Shown here piece after piece: positions 55,702 through 64,000 of a stretch of DNA of 64,000 bases; position 1 is the first letter of the stretch, and each line of letters opens with the position of its first letter. Both the position numbers and the translations under genes were made by a program. The notes below the pieces were generated by a model. It worked only from the letters and a program-made list of their open reading frames with translations. It was not told where the DNA came from and ran no database searches. The stretch covers positions 132,188,295-132,252,294 of the forward strand of contig CM060977.1 of the NCBI GenBank assembly GCA_030765065.1, read 5' to 3'. Origin of the DNA: Deroplatys truncata (Eukaryota > Arthropoda > Insecta > Mantodea > Mantidae).

Positions 55702-56698
55702 TAAAAATCTGATGTTTTACACTCACATGACTTTCTCTACTTTTGTACAAACTATTTTTACAAACTCGTATTCTCCATCTATTTCATATTCATCGAGATA
55801 AACATTTGCAGAAACGATCTTTTAACATGCAAAGAGAATTACATTTTACACATAGCGACCAGTTCTGAAAATATTTGACTATCGCTTAAGGCGTACTATG
55901 TTCCCCTTGTTTTGTATTTGCAAGGCAATATAAGCAAAGACATTTCTCTTAATAGATGGTTGCTAGGTGCAGCACCATTCTCTTTGCCACAGATTAAAAC
56001 TCTTTGCATGTCCAAGACAAAAAATGAATAACGAATTCCCATTTGAGAAAATAAGTATTGAAAAATTTAAGGGAATAACAAGCAATATCTCGAAAATGGT
56101 TCACTCAACAAAAAAAATGTATATGACATAAATTGTGTATCTTAACGCGATCTACATTTTTTGTGTAGTACCATATTGTCTATCTCTTATGGTTTACCAG
56201 TTATGCAAAAGTCGTTCACAATAAAGAATACTTTTGGACACATTGCCAGAAAATTCAAGATATACATTTTATTTGCCATAAAAATATCTTAAACATATGA
56301 TATTTTAATCAAAATTGTTAGAGCCATTTTTGAGAAAATTAAAATTTTCGAAAAATGTTCCATGTAAAAGGTAATCTGGGGTGGGGGATTTTCTTGAAAA
56401 CCTTCGTGTCGCATCTCTGGAAGATACTGTACCTAAATACCAAGTTTGTGTTTATCTGACTGTTCGTTTCTGAGTTACACACGCACACACACACATACAC
56501 ACATAGACACACACAGACACACACACACATACAGACACACACACACAGACACACACACACACGGACATGTTTCCAAAAATGCTTTTTTTGGATTCAGGGG
56601 GTCTCAAAACATATATTTCCGGTGAAATCTCGGTATCGAATTTTTGGGTGGAATACAATACTTCCCCTACTTACTATACGTAGTAGAGAAAGTAAAAA
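55702..56698 (-). mobile_element. Fam-A repeat, extended variant (minus)
   Basis: Starts AAAAATCTGATGTTTTACACTC and ends GTAGTAGAGAAAGTAAAAATG. It carries the variant internal segment (about 55830-56020) and an expanded (CA)n with interruptions at 56477-56563. Confidence 0.88.
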
Positions 56699-57099
56699 TG
56701 GAAGTAAAATACGCTTCCTCTTCTAAAACCACACTTCGACACCGTTCAGTGATTGTTCGAAGCCCACTTCGCCTAGAATTGTAAGAATGCTATTCAGAAG
56801 CAGCACAGAACTTATAAACTTATTATTTAAATTTCTGAGGCTACTGTTAGAATACCAGTGCTTGAACTTCACTTCATTAGCTAACAAAGGTGCAGCTCCG
56901 CCTTTGCTGAATGTAAAACCTTATCAATGAAAAGAGTCAATCTAGGTAGATTTTTCGTTATCATACTCCTAGTTAAGATAGTAGTTGTACTATGTTCAAC
57001 AACTAGTTTTTCTCGGAGTAAAATACGCCTGTTTGTTTCGTGTTCAGGCTTGTACAGTCACGATTATTGTAACAAAATATTAAAGTAAAGGAAACTGTG
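56699..57099. other. Intergenic DNA, no gene seen
   Basis: No motif recognised. Confidence 0.45.
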
Positions 57100-57200
57100 T
57101 CCTGCGCCGTGGCATAGGCGCATGCAGTAGTGCTCCGGTTTCCAGCCTCGGAATGCGCATGGGTTCGAGCCCACCAATGGGGTGCAGATTTCTCGGCCCA
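57100..57200 (+). mobile_element. tRNA-like (SINE head) fragment
   Basis: GCGCCGTGGCATAGGCGCATGC is box-A-like and GCATGGGTTCGAGCCCACCA at about 57155-57174 is a well-formed T-arm. It sits directly upstream of a GC-rich open frame, so it may be the head of a larger retroelement. Confidence 0.5.
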
Positions 57201-57232
57201 TGTACTTATAGTAAAGTTAAGAGCTACTCATC

Positions 57233-57919
57233 ATGGGAAGAAGAAAGCAACGAAAATCTTCGCCGGCAACTGACCATGCGATCTCTGTCAAAGCCGAACC
57301 GGCAACCGCCGATACCGCAGTAGCTGGTGCTTCCAGCCCGGTTTCTGCGCCTTCATCACCACCGCCAGGAGACTCGGCACCCCAGCACCTCCGGAAGACC
57401 GATCCTCGATCAACCTCGCCTCTCCTGCCAACGTACGAGACCAGAACAGTGCTCATCTCAGCTCAAAGGTTGTAGGCCTACCTCCACAGATGCTCCTCAG
57501 CTACACCAAGAAGCTCTGGACTTCTATAATGAAGGCTACCAGGATTCTGTCTAGGAAGTGACCTACGACTCTGATGCACCTTGTCTTCCAGGACAAGGCC
57601 CATTATGACGCCGTTCTCTCTTCGGGCTGCCTCTACGGGCACACGGCTGAAGGTTGCACTGCACCTCCACAGTGCCCAACTGTGGAGCACCAAGCTTAAC
57701 GTCGCGTTGTTAGCAGCACTACCTAAATCTTCGCCGCCATTTCTGTTCAACTTGCTGGGTTGTTCAACTGTCATTGACACTAATTCTTCACCGAAGATCC
57801 TGCAGAAGCTGGAGGACGCACAAGCAAAGGTACTCCTTCTCACCACAAATTATAACAGAATTCGAGGAGATCCTTGTGTAGCTCCGCGACGAGATCCTAC
57901 CACTCGTCCAGACTGCTAA
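57233..57919 (+). pseudogene. GC-rich decayed coding region, unrecognised
   Basis: The first frame (57233-57475) is rich in Ser, Pro, Ala and Thr and starts MGRRKQRKSSPATDH. A second frame (57327-57554) ends PQLHQEALDFYNEGYQDSV, and a third (57581-57919) includes KILQKLEDAQAKVLLLTTNY. The low-complexity N-terminus, frame changes and compositional contrast suggest a decayed retrotransposon ORF1. I recognise no zinc knuckle, RRM or reverse-transcriptase motif, so this is an inference from composition. The region is cut at about 58030 by a Fam-A fragment. Confidence 0.35.
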
Positions 57920-58030
57920 TAGTACCAACGAAATTGGACACTGTTGGCCTCGCCACCAGAGAAGAACTTAACACCCGAACTGGACGAGTATCTTCTATCG
58001 CTTGGAATACTCATCAAGGAGGCCGCTTCA

Positions 58031-58413
58031 GACGATTCCCAGAAAATTCGAGATATACATTTCATTTGTCATGAAAATATTTTAAATATATGGACATTTT
58101 AATAAAAATCGTTAGAGCCATTTTTGAGAACATTAAAATCTGGGTAAGGGTAATCTGGGGTGGGGTGATTTTCTTGAAAAACTTCGTGTCGCATCTCTGG
58201 AAGATACTGAACCTAAATACCAAGTTTGGTGTTTATTCGACTGTTCGTTTCTGAGTTATGCTGTTCACAGACACACACACACAGACATGTTTCCAAAAAT
58301 GCTTTTTTTTATTCTGGGGGTCTCAAAACATGTATTTCCGGTGAAATCTCGGTATCGAATTTTTGGGTGGAATACAATGCTTCCCCCACTTACTATATGT
58401 AGTAGAGAAAGTA
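58031..58413 (-). mobile_element. Fam-A terminal half (minus)
   Basis: Begins abruptly at CCCAGAAAATTCGAGATATAC and runs to the hairpin end TATGTAGTAGAGAAAGTAA. The other half is missing. Confidence 0.85.
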
Positions 58414-58983
58414 ATAGGCTCTTCAAAAGTCATTTATATACTGTCAGTGATTCTATCGCAGTCTGATACCTTCCATTCTCACTCTCATTCAAAAGAATTA
58501 ATACCTTTCTCAAACAGCTTATGGACTAATTCTGATATGCTAAATTAAATGTTTATATCCGTTTCCCCCTATCATCTACAATTCACACGAATAAAGTATA
58601 TTGTAATATTGTAAAAGTCATACAACATGCAATATTTATCTATTGTAAATCAAAAAGTCTGGGTGCCGGTAAACTTCTAAAACGTTTATATCCCCCCCTC
58701 CCCCTAGAGGGACGGCTGCATCGACTTATGTTTCGAAACACCTGTACTTTCCATTTGATAATTCAGGTTCCGTCACCAGGAAACTATCGCGGTGAGAGTA
58801 CACTAAGGATTTTTTTTTAAATTTATTTAACATACGTCGCGCAATTCTTTTTCACTGAATACTTTTTGCATGTACGTCTATTGACTGTTTCTTTGAAATA
58901 CGTTGACGTTTCTAATTATCCACAGTAACCAAAAATGCAATGTTCTTCAAAAGCCGACACACCTGAGCTCCACCAAATACTCC
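58414..58983. other. Intergenic DNA, no gene seen
   Basis: AT-rich with a CCCCCCCTCCCCC run near 58692. No gene recognised. Confidence 0.45.
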
Positions 58984-59810
58984 TTTTTACTTTCTCTACT
59001 ACGTTTAGTAAGTAGGAGAAGTATTGCATTCCACCCAAAAATTCGATACCGAGATTTCACCGGAAATAAATGTTTTGAGGCCTCCTGAATTAAAAAAAAG
59101 TATTTTTGGAAACATGTCCGTGAGTGTGTCGGTCTGTGAACAGTATAATTCAGAAACGAAAAGTCGGATAAACACCAAACTTGGTATTTAGGTTCAGTAT
59201 CTTCCATATATGCCACACAAAGGTTTTCAAGGAAATCCCCACCCTACATTACCCTTTACATGGAACATTTTTCGAAAATTTTAATTTTCTCAAAAATGGC
59301 TATACCGATTTTGATTAAAATATCATATATTTAAGATACTTTCATAATAAATAAAATGTATATCTTGAATTTTCTGGGAATGTCTCCAAAAGTGTTCTTC
59401 ATTGTGGACGACTTTTGCATAACTGGTAAACCATAAGAGATAGACAAAATCTTACTACACAAAAAATGTAGATCGCGTTAAAATACACAATTTACGTCAA
59501 ATACATTTTTGTTGTTGAGTGAACCATTTTCAAGACATTGCTTGTTATTCCCTTAAATTTTCCAACACAGTTTTTCTCAAATGGAAATTCGTTATTCGTT
59601 TTTTTATGTCCTGGACATGCAAAGAGAATGGAATACTCCACATAGCAACCAGCTATTAAAATATTTGACTATCGCTTAAAGCATCTACAAGAAAATTACC
59701 AATAAGATTAACATCTCGATTAACATGAAGTATATGGAGAGTAAGGGTTTGTAAAAATAGTTTGTACACGAGTAGAGAAAGTCATGTGAGTGTAACACAT
59801 CAGGTTTTTT
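58984..59810 (+). mobile_element. Fam-A repeat (plus)
   Basis: Starts TTTTTACTTTCTCTACTACG and ends CACATCAGGTTTTTT. The segment around TTAAAGCATCTACAAG is shortened by a small deletion. Confidence 0.88.
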
Positions 59811-59954
59811 ATCTTAGCATAGGACAGTCAACAGTTTGCGCGTAATACATACGCTTTGAATAAAAAACATTCTTGACTAGTATTTAAGAAATTGTTGATG
59901 TATGCATAGTTTGAAATTTGACTCTTCACAAAGAACATTTTATTTTTTCTGACA

Positions 59955-59992
<38 letters not shown>

Positions 59993-60206
59993 GCAGGGTC
60001 TAATTAATACCTACCAAATCTGTTAGAAGTATTAATAAAGCAGCAGGATAAAGTACGGACGGATAAGGTAACAGAGGTATGGCCTCGTTTGCGTGCTCGT
60101 CTTCCTGTGCCGTTTTTGTTTGCTATTGATTTAATCACAAGGTAAACTTTTAGTATCGCAGAATTGTTGCGTCCTGTGCGTTTGTCATTATCATGCCAGT
60201 CACATG
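59811..60206. other. Intergenic DNA with a (TA)n run
   Basis: A (TA)n run of about fifteen units at 59960-59991. Nothing else recognised. Confidence 0.5.
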
Positions 60207-60497
60207 GATCGTCATCCCCCGTAGTGCAGTGTTTACCAAGCTAACCTCTAGTTCCCGAGAATCGCGGGTTCAAACCCGGCGGAGAGTGATGGTTTTTTTT
60301 TCGGGCGTAAAAACCCTTAACATGGCTTCCTTCGGAAGGTTGTCCCGTGTCGTAGATTTACGGCACGTAAAAGAATCTCAAGCCTGATAAAGAGGCCTCT
60401 GAGCAAAGTTCCGGTCTTTCACGCCCAATATAGAATGGCACGCTAAGGACCACAGTAGTCAAAGATCGTCCATAAATAAAACTCAATTTAATTTTTG
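60207..60497 (+). mobile_element. SINE-2 copy (plus)
   Basis: The tRNA-like head GTCATCCCCCGTAGTGCAGT is followed by a box B in ATCGCGGGTTCAAACCCGGC at 60262-60281. The body is CGGGCGTAAAAACCC and CTCAAGCCTGATAAAGAGGCC, and the tail is CCCAATATAGAATGGC, then GCTAAGGACCACAG and ATAAATAAAACTCAATTTAA. Matches 7663-7926 in opposite orientation. Confidence 0.82.
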
Positions 60498-61237
60498 TTT
60501 ACTTTCCCTTACGTATAGTAAGTAGGGGAAGTATTGCATTCCACTCAAAAATTCGATACTGAGATTTCACCGGCAATACGTGTTTTGAGGTGCACTGAAT
60601 GCACATAAAGCATTTTTGGAAACATGTCCGTGTGTTGCTGTGTGTCTGTCTGTCAGTGTGTCTGTCTGTCAGTGTGTCTGTCTGTGAACAGCATAACTCA
60701 GAAACGAACAGTCGGATAAACACCAAACTTGGCATTTAGGTTCAGTATCTTCCAGAGATGCGACACGAAGGATTTCAAGAAAATCCCCCCACCCCAAACC
60801 ATCCCTTACATGGAACATGTTTCGAAAATTTTTATTTTCTTAAAAACGCCTCTAACGATTTTGGTTACAGTATAATATGTTTAAGACATTTTTATGGCAA
60901 ATAAAATGTGTATCTTGAATTTTCTGGGGATGTCCCCAAAAGTCCAATGCTTATAATTTTCTCAAATGGGAATTCGTTATTCATGCTCTTTTTTTTTTTT
61001 TTTTTTTTGTCCTGGTAATGCTAAGAGAATGGAATACTCCACATAGCAACCAGCTCTTAAAATATTTGACTATCGCTTAAAGCCTACCAATTCCCCTTGC
61101 ATCTACAAGAAAATTAGCAATAAGATTTACATCTCGTTATCTCGAATAATATGAAGCATATGGAGAATAAGCGTTTGTAAAAATACTTTGTGCAAGAGTA
61201 GAGAAAGTCATGTGAATGTAACACATCCGATTTTTTT
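60497..61237 (+). mobile_element. Fam-A repeat (plus) with internal deletion
   Basis: Starts TTTACTTTCCCTTACGTATA and ends CACATCCGATTTTTTT. About 150 bp are missing after GGGGATGTCCCCAAAAGT; the sequence jumps to CCAATGCTTATAATTTTCTC. The GT site holds an imperfect triplicated CTGTCTGTCAGTGTGT block. Confidence 0.88.
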
Positions 61238-61619
61238 ATAATCTATCCATCCTTACTTTACCGACGATTTTCACAACCAGAACGTATTCTTCGGCAAACG
61301 CACGTGCATGGCCAACCACGTGGTACAAAGCTGGTGTTCGTCCGTGTACCTACGTTTCACTAATTTGACGGAAAGAAATACCTAATATCTGCTTACACTG
61401 TTCACAGATAACGATTAAAGCTATGGAAACTATAATAAATTAAACAAAATAAAACAAGTAGGCAAGTTATTATTTAGTACAAAAGTGAAGTTTCTCCCGT
61501 TTGGAAGCTTGCATTACATACGTTCATCACTCCAAACGCCAAGTGTTTCTTGCAAATTTTTAGCATTCACATATGTAAACCATACACTGCACATTTCTTT
61601 AATATACTGCGAAAATACA
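61238..61619. other. Possible intron of a decayed transposase, no gene seen
   Basis: It lies downstream, on the minus strand, of a consensus splice donor at the edge of the next feature. No motif recognised. Confidence 0.35.
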
Positions 61620-61946
61620 ATGACTTACCCAGAAGAGCTAAACTGAAGGTGGGAGTGGTTCCATTCCAAGTTCCGAGTCTTCTGTTGAAGTTGCACTAGA
61701 ACTGTCCTCATCGGGATTGATAATAATAAGTCGGTCAACAACAATGTCCAAATTTTCCTCCATATCCCACATTGCTCTTCGTGAACAATGTAAGATACAC
61801 TTTCAGGACATCTTTCAGCTGTCACTCGTTTGCACAAGATGCTGCACGTCGGTTAATTTAAAAGTTTTGTTGTTTTTGGCTAAATACCCTTTTACTTGGT
61901 TCCAGACTAACTCAATTCGATTTATATCACAGGGTACCTTTCACTA
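61620..61946 (-). pseudogene. IS630/mariner-type transposase exon remnant
   Basis: Read on the minus strand from 61941, one frame gives CDINRIELVWNQVKGYLAKN followed by NKTFKLTDVQHL. The pattern (S/C)DLNPIELVW..VK..VA..N.TFKL.DV is the end of the DDE catalytic domain in this superfamily; E of IELVW is the last catalytic residue. A frameshift follows. A second frame (61837-61625) continues to a serine-rich end, ending LQFSSSG. Immediately after it, GTAAGT at about 61630-61625 forms a consensus splice donor. Stops and frame changes make it dead. It appears to derive from a multi-exon, possibly domesticated or intron-bearing, transposase gene. Confidence 0.6.
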
Positions 61947-61983
61947 AACTTATATGCATTAAGAACAATTCTTTTCTCGCCAC

Positions 61984-63839
61984 TTTTTACTTTCTTTACT
62001 ACGTATAGTAACTAGGGGTAGTAATGCACTCCAACCAAAAATTCGATACCGAGATTTCACAGAAAATCCATGTTTTGAGGTGCACTGAATGCATATAAAG
62101 CATTTTTGGAAACATGTCCGTGTGTGTATCTGTGTGTCTGTGAACAGCATAACTCAGAAACGAACAGTCGGATAAACACCAAACTTGGTATTTAGGTTCA
62201 ATATCTTCCAGAGATGCGACACGAAGGTTTTCAAGAAAATCCCCCCACCCCATATTACCCTTTACATGGAACATTTTTCGAAAATTTTAATTTTCTCAAA
62301 AATGGCTCTAACGATTTTGATTAAAATATCATATATTTAAGGTACTTTCATGACATACAAAATTGCAGTGGTATTATGGTTGTTTTGTTTAACATTATTG
62401 TAGCCCAACGTTGTGGTAGCCAATTTGCGGCGGTATACTTATAATGTTTGTGTATGTGTGTTTACTTCACGTGGTGAAGCCATTTTGTGACGTGATTCTT
62501 TGTTAGGTTTGTAGCTCCATCTAGTGTTAGCAATTTGCGGTAGTTTTAAAGAATGCTACTGTTATTTTATTTAATTTTGGTTCTCTGTCCTCCGGCTAGC
62601 TATGATCTTTTTGGTCGAGCACATCTCTTTATACAGGTTGTGTAAACGGAAAGGAGTCTTTTATCCAAACATAACACTGATGAAAGAATTTGTTTTACAA
62701 TCTTATTGTCGAACACATTCACTATCACATTTACACATTGATCTAGACACTCGCCAAACTGAAACTGTTATAACAACTTCTTACTGATCACTTTTAATTC
62801 ACGTACTTCAACCTTTTGTATAATTAACTTTACAACACTTGAGAATTTTCCTAACTCTGCTACGCGTAACTTGCGAATCGATAGCCGACGTATACTTTAC
62901 AAATATTTCTGCTGGACTGAGGGCGACGTGTAGCATACAAATATTTTCGACGAACTGGCGGGGTCTATCTCTAACCTAGCCCTTTTTATACTCCTACACC
63001 CCGATATGCCTAAAGATTATAACTGAGTTGCAATTGGCTAATAAAACGCGCCAACATTAGCGTCTATTTTATATCCAATGAAAATTATGAATACATATGC
63101 TCTAGGGACAATGTTCCAGCAAATTCTACAGAAAAACGCGCCAACATTACGTAACTTCCTCGTCTCTAATAATGATAAACAGCTCACCCCCTCGCTGCAT
63201 TATTGCACGCTATTATTGTCAGTTTCAGTAAGGCAGTATAAACTTACTTCTCAACAATAATTACAATCAATAAACATCTTAAATCAATGTCACATAAAAA
63301 TGCATATTCATACTGTAATCATTCTTTACATTTAAATAATTTGTGATACAAATTACTGCATCAAAATGTATATCTGGAATTTTCTGGGAATGTCTCCAAA
63401 AGTGTTCTTCAATCTGAACGACTTTTGCATAACTGGTAAACCATAAGAGATAGACAAAATTTTACTACACAAAAAATGTAGATCGGGTTAAAATACGCAA
63501 TTTATATCATATACATTTTTTTTCTTGAGTGCACCATTTTCGAGATATTGCTTGCTATTCCCTTAAATTTTCCAACACATACTTTTTCTCAAATGGGAAT
63601 TCGTTATTCATTTTTTTTTTTGCCCTGGTAATCCAAAGAGAATGGAATACTCCACATAGCAACCAGCGCTTAAAACATTTGGCTATCGCTTAAAGCCTAC
63701 CAATTCCCCTTTCATCCACAAGAAAATTCGCAATAAGACTAACATCTCGATTAATATGAAGCATATGGAGAATAAGCGTTTCTAAAAATAGCTTTACAAG
63801 AGTAGAGAAAGTCATGTGAGTGTAACACATCAGATTTTT
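61984..63839 (+). mobile_element. Fam-A repeat (plus) split by a solo LTR
   Basis: Fam-A pieces at 61984-62363 and 63364-63839 are collinear. Starts TTTTTACTTTCTTTACTACG and ends CACATCAGATTTTTA. Confidence 0.9.
62364..63363. mobile_element. Solo LTR, 1,000 bp, inside Fam-A
   Basis: Starts TGCAGTGGTATTATGG and ends TTACTGCATCA, with AAAT duplicated at 62360-62363 and 63364-63367 (AAAAT if the last A is excluded from the LTR). It contains GCCCAACGTTGTGGTAGCCA, similar in type to the block in the LTR at 11067, and ends similarly (ACTGCATCA versus ACTGCCTCA), suggesting a related but distinct family. AAAACGCGCCAACATTA occurs twice. Confidence 0.85.
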
Positions 63840-64000
63840 AAGTTTACCTTGCTTATGTTTCACTACATCACATGCATCCGCCATTACTTAGGTAAACTTC
63901 CGCTCTGCACGTGCTGATTGGAAGCAGCGGCTACTATGGACTGCACAACGCATGTGCATTGTTACTTAGAGGAATAATGATTAAAATTCAGTGAATTTTC
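63840..64000. other. Window end, nothing recognised
   Basis: Short non-repetitive stretch with AAGTTTACC near 63840 and its complement GGTAAACTT near 63891, too little to call an element. Confidence 0.4.

Noticed and set aside
60240..60285. Functional tRNA gene at 60211-60285 (and 7857-7926 minus)
   Set aside because: The head looks tRNA-like, but it continues into a shared body and an A-rich tail seen in two orientations, which identifies a SINE.

Overview
This 64-kb window is AT-rich, repeat-dominated eukaryotic DNA. The transposase and reverse-transcriptase remnants (Tc1, mariner, piggyBac, LINE, DUF4817-type helix-turn-helix), insect-style solo LTRs and tRNA-derived SINEs point to an insect. 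The dense repeats, and an uncharacterised protein family I associate from memory with cockroaches and other arthropods, suggest a large hemimetabolous genome, perhaps a cockroach. That placement is an inference. I find no intact host gene: every recognisable coding stretch is a broken transposon or transposon-like remnant.

Layout. 1-7.1 kb: a mariner fragment, one copy of the dominant repeat (called Fam-A here), two SINEs, and a 5'-truncated LINE split by a Tc1 element. 7.3-13.4 kb: SINEs, a Fam-A copy, and an internally deleted mariner carrying a solo LTR. 13.459-22.309 kb: an 8.85-kb near-perfect palindrome flanked by a 6-bp target-site duplication. Each arm of about 4.4 kb is a chain of five different tandem-repeat tracts, one of them an array of pol III B-box-like (tRNA T-arm-like) motifs spaced about 140 bp apart and organised in 416-bp triplets. 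This is the standout feature. 22.3-27.8 kb: mostly unassigned DNA with a small hAT MITE and two Fam-A copies. 27.8-34.6 kb: a nearly continuous run of Fam-A copies, nested and inverted, with a SINE and a Harbinger-like MITE inside. 34.6-39 kb: microsatellites, a GC-rich patch and a second deleted mariner. 39-47.3 kb: Fam-A copies, a tandem array of Fam-A ends, and one Fam-A copy that has absorbed a DUF4817-type MITE, a deleted piggyBac and a solo LTR. 47.3-53.2 kb: LINE and SINE fragments, a SINE split by a solo LTR, and a tandem duplication carrying a decayed conserved gene plus Fam-A. 53.2-64 kb: a palindromic MITE, further Fam-A copies, a decayed GC-rich ORF, a SINE, a transposase exon remnant and a final Fam-A copy split by a 1-kb solo LTR.

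The elements relate to one another mainly as a nesting history. Fam-A is the old substrate. LTRs, SINEs, piggyBac and MITEs landed in it later and often left readable target-site duplications (4 bp for LTRs, TA for mariner types, 8 bp for hAT, about 13 bp for SINEs). The giant palindrome is the youngest-looking structure because its arms are almost identical.
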